The notes: generated by a model not told the origin, from the letters alone. A stretch of DNA of 64,000 nt from Afipia sp. (GCA_024707075.1 JANQAK010000006.1:372001-436000), one strand, 5' to 3'. Numbered from the stretch's first letter, positions 18,643 to 28,666 are shown. A program made the numbers and translations.

Positions 18643-20262
18643 ATGACGGTGATTGAGAATTCGATTTCCCGCGCGAGCGACATCTATCTGGCCAATCGCG
18701 CGGGAATGCTGGCGCAGATCGAGCGGGTCAATGCCGTAGTGGGACGCACCAGCGCGGCCTCGGAACTGTCGAAGAAGCGGTTTCACGAGCGCGGGCAGTT
18801 GTTGCCGCGCGAGCGCATCGCGCTGCTGCTCGATCCCGGCGCGCCGTTTCTCGAACTCTCCGCACTCGCTGGATATTGTCTCGATACACCCGACCCCGAG
18901 AAGAGCATTCCGGGCGGCGGCACCATTGCGGGCATCGGGTTTGTTTCTGGCGTGCGCTGTATGGTGACGGCGAGCGATTCCGGCATCGAGGCCGGATCGT
19001 TGCAGCCGATGGGCCTCGACAAGCGGCTGCGCTCGCAGGAGATCGCGCTGGAGAACAAGCTGCCGTCGGTGCAGCTTGTGGAAAGCGCGGGCGCCAATCT
19101 GATGCGCTACCGTGTCGAGGATTTCATTCGCGGTGGCACCACGTTCCGCAATCTCGCATTGCTGTCCGCGGCGGGACTGCCGGTGATCACCGTAACGCAC
19201 GGTTCGTCCACGGCGGGCGGCGCGTATCAGACCGGCCTCTCCGACTACATCGTGATGGTGCGCGGGCGGACGCGCGCGTTTCTGGCCGGGCCGCCGCTGC
19301 TGAAGGCGGCGACGGGTGAGATCGCCACCGAAGAAGAACTCGGCGGCGCGGAGATGCACACCAGCATTTCCGGCCTCGGCGATTATCTCGCCGAGGACGA
19401 CCGCGAGGCGCTCGGCATTGCGCGGCAGATCGTGGCGGACTTGAACTGGGATCGCGCGCGGGCTGACGGCGACGCCGCGGTCCGCGAGCCGTTGTATGAT
19501 TCCGAGGAACTGCTCGGCATCATGCCGATGGACCACAAGCGGCCTGTCGATATGAAGCAGGTGATCGCACGCATTCTCGACGGTTCGGATTTTCTTGAAT
19601 TCGGCGCGAATTACGGTCCCGCAACGGTCTGCGGTCACGGCCGCATCGGCGGCCACGCCATCGGTATCGTCACCAACAATGGCCCGCTGGACCCGAACGG
19701 CGCGAACAAGGCGACGCATTTCATCCAGGCGTGCTGCCAGTCGCGTACGCCGATCCTCTATCTCAACAACACCACGGGCTACATGGTCGGCAAGGCCTAT
19801 GAGGAGGCCGGCATGATCAAGCACGGCTCGAAGATGATCCAGGCCGTGACCAACGCCACCGTGCCGCAGATCACCATCTACTGTGGCGCATCGTTCGGCG
19901 CCGGCAACTACGGCATGTGCGGACGCGGCTTCCATCCGCGTTTCTGCTTCTCCTGGCCCAATGCGAAAACCGCTGTGATGGGCGGCGAGCAGGCCGCCGA
20001 AACCATGGCCATCGTTGCCGAGGCCGCCGCCGCGCGGCGCGGCAAGCCGATCGAACCCGACAAGCTGAACGCCATGAAGTCGCAGATCGTCGATGTGTTC
20101 GACAAGCAGATGGACGTGTTCGCCACCAGCGGGCGGCTGCTCGATGACGGCGTGATCGATCCGCGCGACACCCGCGCCGTGCTTATGAATGTGCTGGCGA
20201 TTTGCCGCGAGGCCGAACAGCGCAATCCGCAGAAGGTGCAGTTCTCGGTGGCGCGGCCATGA
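18643..20262 (+). CDS. Acyl-CoA carboxylase, carboxyltransferase (beta) subunit
   Basis: The 539-residue product has the two crotonase-like carboxyltransferase domains of the methylcrotonyl/geranyl-CoA carboxylase group. The N-half includes LRSQEIALENKLPSVQLVES and the oxyanion segment GSSTAGGAYQTGLSDYIVMV. The C-half has TPILYLNNTTGYMVGKAYE and CGASFGAGNYGMCGR. It transfers CO2 from carboxybiotin on the alpha subunit to the acyl-CoA. The alpha-subunit gene follows with its ATG overlapping this stop (ATGA at 20259-20262). Substrate class (methylcrotonyl, geranyl or similar) is inferred from family resemblance. Confidence 0.88.
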   Translation: MTVIENSISRASDIYLANRAGMLAQIERVNAVVGRTSAASELSKKRFHERGQLLPRERIALLLDPGAPFLELSALAGYCLDTPDPEKSIPGGGTIAGIGFVSGVRCMVTASDSGIEAGSLQPMGLDKRLRSQEIALENKLPSVQLVESAGANLMRYRVEDFIRGGTTFRNLALLSAAGLPVITVTHGSSTAGGAYQTGLSDYIVMVRGRTRAFLAGPPLLKAATGEIATEEELGGAEMHTSISGLGDYLAEDDREALGIARQIVADLNWDRARADGDAAVREPLYDSEELLGIMPMDHKRPVDMKQVIARILDGSDFLEFGANYGPATVCGHGRIGGHAIGIVTNNGPLDPNGANKATHFIQACCQSRTPILYLNNTTGYMVGKAYEEAGMIKHGSKMIQAVTNATVPQITIYCGASFGAGNYGMCGRGFHPRFCFSWPNAKTAVMGGEQAAETMAIVAEAAAARRGKPIEPDKLNAMKSQIVDVFDKQMDVFATSGRLLDDGVIDPRDTRAVLMNVLAICREAEQRNPQKVQFSVARP

Positions 20263-22251
20263 ATTCTGTCATGAGTGACGCGAAGCTCACGCCGTTCCGC
20301 AAGATCCTGATCGCCAATCGCGGCGAAATCGCGCTACGCGTGATGCGCACGGCGAAGCGCCTCGGTTACGAGACCGTGGCGGTTTATTCCACCGCGGACG
20401 TCGATGCGCGCCATGTGCGCGAGGCGGATCAGGCGGTGCGGATCGGCGAATCGCAGCCGTCGCAATCCTACCTGCGGATCGACGCTATTATTGAAGCCGC
20501 GAAGGTGAGCGGCGCGGACGCCGTGCATCCGGGTTACGGCTTTCTCGCCGAGAATGCAGAGTTCGCGAAAGCGTGCCGCGCGGCGGGGCTGGTGTTCATC
20601 GGCCCGTCGCCCGAAGCGATCCACGCCATGGGTAACAAGGCCGGTGCCAAGGACATCATGCAGAAGGCGGGTGTGCCCTGCGTGCCCGGTTATCAGGGCG
20701 AGGACCAGAGCGACGCCGCGATGCTCGGTGCCGCGAAGAGCATCGGCTTTCCGGTGATGATCAAGGCGGTGGCCGGCGGCGGTGGGCGCGGCATGCGGCT
20801 GGTGGTGGACGAGGCGGCGTTCCCCGACGCGCTGCGTGCGGCGCGCTCGGAGGCGCAGAATGCCTTTGGCGATCCGAACGTCATTCTCGAACGCGCCATC
20901 GTTCAGCCCCGCCACATCGAGATCCAGGTGTTCGGCGATCGTTACGGCAACGCCATCCATCTCGGCGAGCGCGATTGCTCGGTGCAGCGGCGGCACCAGA
21001 AGTTGATCGAGGAAGCGCCGTCGCCTGCGGTGACGCCTGAACTGCGCGCGCGGATGGGTGCGACCGCTGTCGCGGCGGTGAAGGCGATCAACTACGAAGG
21101 CGCGGGGACGCTAGAATTCCTGCTCGATGCGTCCGGCAATTACTACTTCATGGAAATGAACACGCGGCTGCAAGTCGAGCATCCGGTGACGGAGGCGATC
21201 ACCGGTCTCGATTTGGTCGAACTTCAGTTGCGCGTCGCGGCCGGCGAACCGCTGCCGCTGACTCAGGATGATGTGAAATTCTCCGGTCACGCCATTGAAG
21301 TCCGGCTCTGCGCGGAGGACGCTGCGCATGGCTTCATGCCGCAGTCAGGCCGCATGCTGCGCTGGGAAAGGCCGCAGAGCCTGCGTGTCGAGGACGCGCT
21401 GGAGTCTGGCAGCGAGATTCCGCCATTCTACGATTCTGATGATCGCCAAGATCATTAGCCATGGCGCGACTAGGGACGAAGCCCGCCGCAGGCTGGCAAC
21501 GGGCCTTGCGCAGATGACGGCGCTCGGCGTCACCACCAACCAGGCGTTTCTGGCGCGCTGCCTCGATCATCCCGTCTTCGCGGCGGGGCAGGCGACCACG
21601 GCCTTCATCGATGTGCATTCCGCCGATCTGCTTGCGGCGAAAGCCGATGGTCTGCACGCGGCGGTGGCGGCGCTACTGATTCATGTTTCAGCGATCGGCG
21701 CGGCACACGTCCGGGAAGGCGGATCACTGGCACATGGCTATGCCATTCCGCTGCGGCTCGATCTCGACGGTCACATCATCGAGCCGGCGGTGCGGCGCGA
21801 GCGCGGCGATGTGTTCCGGATTGGGATTGAGGATCGCACCCACGCGCTGACGTTAAGATCGATCGCGGACGGCGCGGTTCATTTCATGCACGACGGTGTT
21901 CTCGCATCGGCCGATGCCGTCCGCGACGGAACGAACCTGTTCTTTAAATTCGATGGCGTCACCTCGCATGTGCGCGACCTCTCCCATGCTGCCGTCCTGA
22001 AAGCGGGCGATGCGGGATCGGACGGCAAGCTGCGCGCATCCATGAACGGCCGCGTGGTATCGGTGCTGGCCAAAGCGGGCGATACGGTCGCGGCCGGCGC
22101 GCCGATCATTGTGCTGGAGGCCATGAAGATGCAGCATGTTCACGCTGCGCCGGTCTCGGGCAGGCTCGCGGCACTGAACGCGGCCGAGGGCGATCAGGTG
22201 ACGACAGGATTCATCGTCGCTGAAATTGAAGCGTCGAAGGACGCCGCTTGA
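20259..22251 (+). pseudogene. Acyl-CoA carboxylase biotin carboxylase/BCCP (alpha) subunit, frameshifted
   Basis: The first frame (20259-21458) encodes an intact biotin carboxylase domain: KILIANRGEIALRVM, AVAGGGGRGMRLV with the ATP-grasp glycine loop at about 173-179, and FMEMNTRLQVEHPVTE. It then stops just after EIPPFYDS. The conserved continuation MIAKIISHGATRDEARRR lies in the +1 frame from 21439 and runs to 22251. It includes a C-terminal BCCP domain with the biotinylation motif EAMKMQH. One extra base within 21435-21438 explains the break; without it the protein would be about 663 residues. It is either an inactivating mutation, which would cripple the complex, or a sequence error. Confidence 0.82.
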
Positions 22252-22261
22252 GGAGACAAAG

Positions 22262-23038
22262 ATGTCTGACGCCACGGTTCTGCACGACAAGCGCGGGCAC
22301 GCATTCTGGATCACCATCAATCGCCCCGACAAGCGTAACGCGTTGAACGCCTCGGTGATCGCTGGAATCGTGGATGGCTACCGCCGCGCTCACGAAGACA
22401 GTGATGTGCGCGTGATCGTGCTGACCGGCGCGGGCGACAAGGCGTTCTGCGCCGGCGCGGATTTGCAGCCGGGTGCGGGCTTTGCGTTCGACCTGTCGCG
22501 GCCCAATCTGGATTACGCCGACATGCTGCGCATGGCGCAGAACGCGACCAAGCCGAGCATCGCCCGCGTCAACGGCGTTTGCATGGCGGGCGGTATCGGA
22601 TTGCTCTGCATGACCGACATGGCGGTGGCCGCGGACGATGTGATTTTGGGCCTGCCGGAAGTGAAGGTCGGCGTGTTTCCGATGCAGGTGCTGAGCCTGC
22701 TGCAAGCTATCGCGCCGCCGCGGCTGGTGCGCGAATGGTGCTTCACCGGCGAGCCGTTCAGCGCGGCGGAGGCCAAGGAGGCGGGCCTGCTGAATCATGT
22801 TGCGCCGCGCGCAGACCTTGACGCCAAGGTGGAATGGCTCGTGTCGCGCCTGACGGACAAATCGCCCACCGCGATCCGGCGCGGTAAATACGCCATGCGC
22901 GCGCTGGCGTCGATGTCGTTCGATCAGGGGATCGCCTATACCGAGTCGCAGATCGCGGTGCTGGCGATGACGCAGGACGCCAAGGAAGGCCTCGCGGCCT
23001 TTGCCGAGAAGCGCAAGCCGGTCTGGACTGGGAAGTAA
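22262..23038 (+). CDS. Enoyl-CoA hydratase family protein
   Basis: The crotonase-fold protein of 258 residues is translated from the ATG at 22262, which has GAGGAG eight bases upstream. Oxyanion-hole segments are AFCAGADLQ and GVCMAGGIGLLCMTDMAV. The tail FAEKRKPVWTGK is the common C-terminal motif of the family. It follows the carboxylase genes, as methylglutaconyl-CoA-type hydratases do in leucine or isoprenoid degradation clusters, and probably hydrates the carboxylated enoyl-CoA. The exact reaction cannot be read from sequence. Confidence 0.85.
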   Translation: MSDATVLHDKRGHAFWITINRPDKRNALNASVIAGIVDGYRRAHEDSDVRVIVLTGAGDKAFCAGADLQPGAGFAFDLSRPNLDYADMLRMAQNATKPSIARVNGVCMAGGIGLLCMTDMAVAADDVILGLPEVKVGVFPMQVLSLLQAIAPPRLVREWCFTGEPFSAAEAKEAGLLNHVAPRADLDAKVEWLVSRLTDKSPTAIRRGKYAMRALASMSFDQGIAYTESQIAVLAMTQDAKEGLAAFAEKRKPVWTGK

Positions 23039-23076
23039 GACTGGCGATGCGGAGATTCTGATCGAGGGGCGAATGT

Positions 23077-23120
23077 CCCGGGCGCGGCGCAATGCGAGAG
23101 CATTGCGGCGCAGAACCGGG
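23077..23120. terminator. GC-rich hairpin between convergent enoyl-CoA hydratase genes
   Basis: Arms GCGGCGCAATGC (23084-23095) and GCATTGCGGCGC (23100-23111) pair with one mismatch around a GAGA tetraloop. An outer CCCGG/CCGGG pair (23077-23081 with 23116-23120) extends it. There is no T-run, so this is a structured 3' end or bidirectional terminator candidate. The rest of 23039-23220 shows nothing recognisable. Confidence 0.5.
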
Positions 23121-23220
23121 CCCGTGACGTACACGGATCTTGACGGCCCCGGATCAGCGGCGCGGCATTCCATGCCGCACCGCGTCCGGGCAGGCATCAG
23201 CAATACGATGGCGCGTTGTC

Positions 23221-24012
23221 TCAGCGGCCCTTGAACACAGGCTTGCGCTTTTCCATGAAGGCCGTGCGCCCCTCTTCGTAATCCGCGCTCTTAAAGCACG
23301 CATCGACGAGGTCTTCGCAACGCTTCATGTCGCGTTTGAGCTCGTCCTTGCAGGCTTCGCCGACGATGAACTTGATCGAATCCACCGTCAGCGGCGCGTT
23401 GCCCGCGATGGTAGCGGCATAGTTCTTCACATAGAACTCGAGTTCGTGGTTCTCGACGATGCGGTTCACCAGCCCCATCTCGACCGCTTCCATCGCCTCG
23501 AAAATCCGCGCCGTGAAGAAAATCTCCTTGGTGAAGGACGGCCCGACGATGTCCATCAGCCGCTTCACGCCGGGATAGCCATAGCCGAGGCCGAGCTTGG
23601 CGGCGGGAACGGCGAACTTCGCGTCCTCCGAGCAGATACGCAGGTCGCAGCAGCTCGCCAGCCCCATGCCGCCGCCGACGCAGAAGCCGCGGATCTGCGC
23701 GATGGTGGGCTTGGGAAATTCATGCACGCTGGCATAGGCCGCTTCGACCGCCTCGTTGTATTTCCTGACGCCTTCCTCCGACGCGCGCTCGTCAGCGAAC
23801 TTTGAGATGTCCGCGCCCGCGACGAAGGCCTTGTCGCCCGCGCCGGTCAGCACCACGACGCGGATGCTAGCATCCCTGGCGTAGTCCGCCATCGCCGCCG
23901 TGCAGGCTTCCCACATGTCCAGCGACATGGCGTTGCGCCGCTCGGGATTGTTGAAGATCACATAGCCGACGTTGCCGTCCTTGCGTGCGATTACCTTGTC
24001 GGTCGAAGCCAT
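23221..24012 (-). CDS. Enoyl-CoA hydratase/isomerase family protein
   Basis: This third crotonase homologue of the window, 263 residues, has AFVAGADISKF and GFCVGGGMGLASCCDLRI as oxyanion-hole segments and ends FMEKRKPVFKGR. It is last in a minus-strand group with the CoA-transferase (17 bases upstream), the GlcG-like protein and the flavin/Fe-S dehydrogenase. It could hydrate or hydrolyse the CoA ester made by the neighbouring CoA-transferase. Sequence alone cannot separate hydratase from isomerase or hydrolase activity. Confidence 0.85.
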   Translation of the reverse strand: MASTDKVIARKDGNVGYVIFNNPERRNAMSLDMWEACTAAMADYARDASIRVVVLTGAGDKAFVAGADISKFADERASEEGVRKYNEAVEAAYASVHEFPKPTIAQIRGFCVGGGMGLASCCDLRICSEDAKFAVPAAKLGLGYGYPGVKRLMDIVGPSFTKEIFFTARIFEAMEAVEMGLVNRIVENHELEFYVKNYAATIAGNAPLTVDSIKFIVGEACKDELKRDMKRCEDLVDACFKSADYEEGRTAFMEKRKPVFKGR

Positions 24013-24029
24013 ACGCGTATCCTTTTGAT

Positions 24030-25214
24030 TCAGACGACCTTGCTCTGCTGGAGCGAGGCGATCTCCTGTTCCGTGAATCCGAATTCGGCGAGGACGTCAT
24101 GCGTCTGCTCGCCGGCGAGCGGCGGCCTCGCGGCAAAGCGGCTCGGCGTGCGCGAGAGCGTGAACGGCTGGCCAACGAGATGGTTGCCGCCGTCGGGCAA
24201 CTGCTGCGCGATGCCGAGATGCTTGACCTGCGGATCGTCGAACACCTCGTTGATGGCGTAGATCGGGCCGCAGGGCACGCCGGCTTCGTTGAGAATGGTC
24301 ACCCATTCGGTGGTCGGGCGCTTCATCATGTGTTGTTCGATTGCGGCGTTCAGCGCATTGCGGTTCGCCGAGCGCAGCGCGATCGTCGCATAGTCTGGAT
24401 GCGACAACAGCTCCGGCGCATCGATCGCCTGCGCGAAGCGCTCCCAGATGCGCCCGCCGGTGGTGGCGATGTTGATGTGGTTGTCCTTGGTCCTGAACAC
24501 GCCAGTCGGAATGCTGGTCGGGTGATTGTTGCCGGCTTGCCGCGGCACGTCGCCATCCATCAGCCAGCGCGCGGCCTGGAAGTCGAGCATGAAAATCTGC
24601 GCCTGCAACAGCGAGGTCTGCACCCACTGGCCTTCGCCGGAGACATCGCGCTCCAGCAGTGCGGTGAGAATGCCGAGCGCGCAAAACAGTCCAGCGGTGA
24701 GATCGGCAATGGGAATCCCAGCACGCATCGGCCCCTGACCGGGCTGCCCGGTGATCGACATCAGCCCGCCCATGCCCTGTGCTATCTGGTCAAAGCCGGG
24801 GCGCTTTGCATAAGGTCCGTCCTGTCCGAAGCCGGAAATGCTGGCATAGACGATGCGCGGATTGATCGCGCGGATGGTGGCGTAATCGATGCCGAGCTTG
24901 TCCTTCACGTCGGGACGGAAGTTCTCGACGATCACGTCGGCCTTCGCGGCGAGGCGCTTGAACACCTCAAGACCCTTCGGGTCTTTCAGGTTCAGCGTCA
25001 TCGCACGCTTGTTGCGATGAAGGTTCTGGAAGTCAGGACCTTCGCGCGGGCCGCCGGGCTGCTCGCTGTCGGCGAGGTCGGTCGGCGCGTCGATCTTGAT
25101 GACGTTGGCGCCCCAGTCCGCCAGTTGCCGCACGCAGGTTGGCCCGGAGCAGATCCGGGTCAGATCCAGCACCGTGAAACGGGAGAGGGCCGCCGAGGCG
25201 CGGGGAAACGTCAT
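24030..25214 (-). CDS. Family III (CaiB/BaiF) CoA-transferase
   Basis: The 394-residue protein of the formyl-CoA transferase fold moves CoA between carboxylic acids. The N-terminal segment VLDLTRICSGPTCVRQLADWGANVIKI is typical. The catalytic Asp is D171 in GIPIADLTAGLFCALGI, followed by GEGQWVQTSLLQ. It lies between the enoyl-CoA hydratase and GlcG-like genes on the minus strand with short gaps (17 bases each side). Its acid pair is unknown; a hydroxy or dicarboxylic acid would match the adjoining dehydrogenase and tricarboxylate-type transporter. Confidence 0.88.
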   Translation of the reverse strand: MTFPRASAALSRFTVLDLTRICSGPTCVRQLADWGANVIKIDAPTDLADSEQPGGPREGPDFQNLHRNKRAMTLNLKDPKGLEVFKRLAAKADVIVENFRPDVKDKLGIDYATIRAINPRIVYASISGFGQDGPYAKRPGFDQIAQGMGGLMSITGQPGQGPMRAGIPIADLTAGLFCALGILTALLERDVSGEGQWVQTSLLQAQIFMLDFQAARWLMDGDVPRQAGNNHPTSIPTGVFRTKDNHINIATTGGRIWERFAQAIDAPELLSHPDYATIALRSANRNALNAAIEQHMMKRPTTEWVTILNEAGVPCGPIYAINEVFDDPQVKHLGIAQQLPDGGNHLVGQPFTLSRTPSRFAARPPLAGEQTHDVLAEFGFTEQEIASLQQSKVV

Positions 25215-25231
25215 CGCATTCTCCGCGCGGA

Positions 25232-25666
25232 TTATCCGGCGTTCCCGACCAGACCGGCGGCGGCGATGCCGGCCAGTGCGGCGGTCTCGTCGTTGTCGGA
25301 AGTGTCGCCGCTGATGCCGACGGCGCCGAGCAGCGCGCCGTTCTTGTCATTGATGAGGACGCCGCCCGGCACCGGGATCAGCGCGCCGCGCGCCATGGTG
25401 TTGACGGCATCGATGAAATACGGCTGCTCGTTGGCGCGCTTGAAGATGGCGCGCGACCCGAGGCCCAGCGCCAGCGCGCCGTAGGCCTTGCCGTGGGCGA
25501 CTTCGCCGCGCATCAGGCTGGTGCCATCTTCCGCGACGAAGGTTTTCAGCGTGCCGCGCGCGTCGAGCACGGCGACGGCCATCGGCTTCAGCTTCAGTTC
25601 GCGGCACTTGGCCAGCGCGGCGTCGGAGATCTTGCGGGCGACGTCGAGGGTCAGGTCGGTCATCAT
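25232..25666 (-). CDS. GlcG/HbpS-like heme-binding family protein
   Basis: The 144-residue protein of the GlcG/HbpS (DUF336) family has VAVLDARGTLKTFVAEDG, the glycine-rich PVPGGVLINDKNGALLGAVG and a closing GIAAAGL segment. Such proteins often sit beside glycolate or lactate oxidase genes. HbpS itself binds heme, but the role of GlcG is not established. There is no signal peptide. It starts 18 bases after the large flavin dehydrogenase, whose product is GlcD/GlcF-like; that is the usual company for this family. Confidence 0.82.
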   Translation of the reverse strand: MMTDLTLDVARKISDAALAKCRELKLKPMAVAVLDARGTLKTFVAEDGTSLMRGEVAHGKAYGALALGLGSRAIFKRANEQPYFIDAVNTMARGALIPVPGGVLINDKNGALLGAVGISGDTSDNDETAALAGIAAAGLVGNAG

Positions 25667-25684
25667 GTCATCCTTGTGAGAAAC

Positions 25685-28666
25685 TTATTGTGCAGGGGCT
25701 TTCGCCGCGCCGTTGTCCAGACTTATGGCAAGGACGCGCGCGACGTGCAATGCGCCGCGGCCCGAACCGTCCTTGATTTGATGGCGGCAGGAGGTGCCGT
25801 CGGCCACGATCAGCGCATCGTCGCTTGCCTTGCGTACAGCGGGGAGCAGGGATGCTTCCGCCATCTCGATCGACACATCATAAGTGTCCGCGCCATAGCC
25901 GAACGCGCCGGCCATGCCGCAGCAGCTTGACTCGATCTTTTCGACCTTGAGGCCAGGTACCAGTCGCAGGATTTTCTCCACCGGCGCGAAGGCTCCGAAC
26001 GATTTCTGGTGGCAATGACCGTGCACATGCGCGCTCTTGTCGATGGTGCCGAGCGGCAGTTGCAGGCGGCCGGCCTCCGCCTCGCGCACCAGAAATTCCT
26101 CGAACAGCAGCGCGTGGGCGCTGATTGTCTTGGCTTCGTCATCGGAGCGCAGCGACAGCAGTTCGTCGCGCAGCGTGAGCAGGCAGCTTGGCTCCAGCCC
26201 GACGATGGGCACGCCGCGCAGCGCGAACGGGATCAGCGTTTCGACCACGCGCTTGAGTTCAGCCTTGGCGTTCTCGACCAGTCCCGCCGACAGGAAGGTG
26301 CGTCCGCAGCATAGCGGCCTGCCGCCATCCTTGGCGCGGGGCAGGTGAACGCGGTAGCCGCCATCGACCAGCACGCGCAACGCGGCGTCGAGATTCTCGC
26401 GCTCATAGGCGCGGTTGAAGGTATCGGCGAACAGCACCACTTCGCGGCCGGTTTCGGAGCCATAGGCTTCATCTGACGGAGCAAAAACATCGCGACGGAA
26501 TTCCGGCAGGTCGCGCTTCGCGCTGATGCTCGCCACTTTCTCCAGCAGCATGCGCAGGATGCCGACCCTGTTGCGCAGGTTGGCGAGCCAGGCGAAGCGC
26601 GAAGCCAGTGCCGCATAGTGCGGCAGATAGCCCACCAGCCGGTCGCGTATTGTGAGGCCATGTTTTGCGACGCGCGCCGCGAGGACTTCGATCTTCATCT
26701 TGGCCATGTCGACGCCGGTGGGGCATTCGTGGCGGCAGGCCTTGCAGGAGACGCAGAGTTTCATCGTCTCCATCATGGCATCCGACGACAATGCGTCGGG
26801 GCCGAGCTGCCCGGAGATGGCGAGGCGCAGCGTGTTGGCGCGGCCGCGCGTGACATCCTTCTCGTTGCGCGTCGCGCGATAGGACGGGCACATCACGCCG
26901 CCCTCGAGCTTGCGGCAGGCGCCGTTGTTGTTGCACATCTCGACCGCGCCCTGGAAACCGCCGGCGGCGCCGGGATAGGCTGACCAGTCCATCACCGTGT
27001 TGATGTTCTCGATCTTGTAGCCGGGCGCGTAGCGGAACAGCGAGCGGTCATCCATCTTTGGCGCGTGGACGATCTTGCCGGGATTGAGCGTGCTGTCCGG
27101 ATCGAAACGTTCTTTGACTTCCTCGAAGGCGTGGACGATCTGTGGTCCAAACATCTGCTCGTGGAATTCCGAGCGGACGATGCCGTCGCCGTGTTCGCCG
27201 GAGTGTGAGCCTTTATACTCGCGCACCATGGCGAAGGTTTCTTCGGCGATGGCGCGCATCGCCTTGACATCCTTGTCGAGCTTGAGGTTGAGCACCGGGC
27301 GCACATGCAGGCAGCCCTCGGAGGCGTGGGCATACATGGTGCCGCGGGTGCCGTGCTTCTCGAAGATTTTGTTCAGGCGTGCGGTGTAGTCCGCCAGATG
27401 TGGCAGCGGCACCGCGCAGTCCTCGACGAAGGAGACCGGCTTGCCTTCCTGCTTCATCGACATCATGACGTTGAGGCCCGACGTGCGGAAATCCGTGATC
27501 GCGGCCTGCATCGCCGGCTCGATCACATCGACCACGCCGCCCCATTTCCGTTTTGGCTGGTCCCAGCCGAAATCGAGATCGCCCATCAAATCACCGAGCT
27601 GTTTCAGCTTGGTGAGATTGGCGGCCTGATCCGCTTCGGCGAATTCGACGATGAGCAGCGCTTCCGGCTCGCCCTTGACCACGGCCTCGATGGTCGGCCG
27701 GAACATCGCGATATCGCGGCCGAGCGCAACCATGGTGCTGTCGACCAGCTCCACGGCGATGGGGTTCAGCGTCACGAGATGCTGCGCGGCGTCCATCGCC
27801 TCGTAGAAGCTGCCGAAGTGGCAGACGCCGAACACCTTCGCGCCGATCAGCGGCCACAGCTTGAGTTCGACGCGGGTGGTGAAGGCGAGGGTGCCTTCCG
27901 ATCCCACCAGCAGGTGCGCCATGTTGTTGACCGGCTGCGGCGTCAGCGCGTCGAGATTGTAGCCGCCGACGCGGCGCTGCACGTGCGGAAAGCGCGCGGC
28001 GATCTCGTTTGCTTCGCGTTCGCCGAGCGCCAGCATGTCGCGGAACAGGTCGCGGCCCGGCATTTCGGTGTTCTGCCACGCCATGTCGCGCGGCACCTCG
28101 CCGAAATGCAGCAGCGTGCCGTCGGCCAGCGCGGCATCCATCGAAATGGTGTTGTCGCGCATGGTGCCATAGCGCAGCGAACGCCCGCCGCAGGAATTGT
28201 TGCCGGCCATGCCGCCGATGGTGGCGCGCGACGCGGTCGAGACGTCGACCGGAAACCACAGGCCATGCTTCTTGAGTTGCCGGTTGAGGTCATCGAGCAC
28301 GATGCCGGGCTCGACCACGCAGGTGCGCTTCTCGACATCCAGCGAGATGATCTTGTTCAGGTGCTTCGAGACATCGACCACGATGCCCTCGTTGACGGTC
28401 TGGCCACATTGCGAGGTGCCGCCGCCGCGCGGCGTGACGATGCGCCCGTCGTCGCGGGCAATGGCCATCGCGCGCAAGGCGTCGTCGATGGTGCGGGGCA
28501 CGACCACGCCGAGCGGCTTGATCTGGTAGAACGACGCATCGGTGGCGTAGCGCCCGGTGCTGAACGGATCGAACAGCACGTCGCCCTTGATCTCGCGCGA
28601 CAGGCGCGCGGCCAGCGCGCTGTCCTGCGCCGTGGTCTTTCCGGTTGCGGCTTTCTGCGGAGCCAT
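25685..28666 (-). CDS. FAD/Fe-S D-2-hydroxyacid dehydrogenase (GlcD-GlcF-type fusion)
   Basis: This protein of 993 residues fuses an FAD-binding (VAO-fold) dehydrogenase with an iron-sulfur/CCG module. The FAD site is PRGGGTSQCGQTVNEG (79-94), with NNSCGGRSLRYGTMRDN near 156-172 and SEGTLAF near 256. HSGEHGDG (488-495) is the metal/substrate region. The Fe-S segments are C578/C584/C593 and CVSCKACRHECP (638-649). C-terminal CCG motifs appear in PLCCGRTF and SSCCGMAGAFGYG. Homologues oxidise D-lactate, glycolate or D-2-hydroxyglutarate and feed electrons to the quinone pool or ETF. The substrate is unresolved. Confidence 0.88.
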   Translation of the reverse strand: MAPQKAATGKTTAQDSALAARLSREIKGDVLFDPFSTGRYATDASFYQIKPLGVVVPRTIDDALRAMAIARDDGRIVTPRGGGTSQCGQTVNEGIVVDVSKHLNKIISLDVEKRTCVVEPGIVLDDLNRQLKKHGLWFPVDVSTASRATIGGMAGNNSCGGRSLRYGTMRDNTISMDAALADGTLLHFGEVPRDMAWQNTEMPGRDLFRDMLALGEREANEIAARFPHVQRRVGGYNLDALTPQPVNNMAHLLVGSEGTLAFTTRVELKLWPLIGAKVFGVCHFGSFYEAMDAAQHLVTLNPIAVELVDSTMVALGRDIAMFRPTIEAVVKGEPEALLIVEFAEADQAANLTKLKQLGDLMGDLDFGWDQPKRKWGGVVDVIEPAMQAAITDFRTSGLNVMMSMKQEGKPVSFVEDCAVPLPHLADYTARLNKIFEKHGTRGTMYAHASEGCLHVRPVLNLKLDKDVKAMRAIAEETFAMVREYKGSHSGEHGDGIVRSEFHEQMFGPQIVHAFEEVKERFDPDSTLNPGKIVHAPKMDDRSLFRYAPGYKIENINTVMDWSAYPGAAGGFQGAVEMCNNNGACRKLEGGVMCPSYRATRNEKDVTRGRANTLRLAISGQLGPDALSSDAMMETMKLCVSCKACRHECPTGVDMAKMKIEVLAARVAKHGLTIRDRLVGYLPHYAALASRFAWLANLRNRVGILRMLLEKVASISAKRDLPEFRRDVFAPSDEAYGSETGREVVLFADTFNRAYERENLDAALRVLVDGGYRVHLPRAKDGGRPLCCGRTFLSAGLVENAKAELKRVVETLIPFALRGVPIVGLEPSCLLTLRDELLSLRSDDEAKTISAHALLFEEFLVREAEAGRLQLPLGTIDKSAHVHGHCHQKSFGAFAPVEKILRLVPGLKVEKIESSCCGMAGAFGYGADTYDVSIEMAEASLLPAVRKASDDALIVADGTSCRHQIKDGSGRGALHVARVLAISLDNGAAKAPAQ

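Noticed and set aside
21295-22251. A separate biotin-carrier protein gene
   Set aside because: The first part of that frame is unrelated to any protein; homology begins exactly where the biotin carboxylase frame ends, so one frameshifted gene is the better reading.
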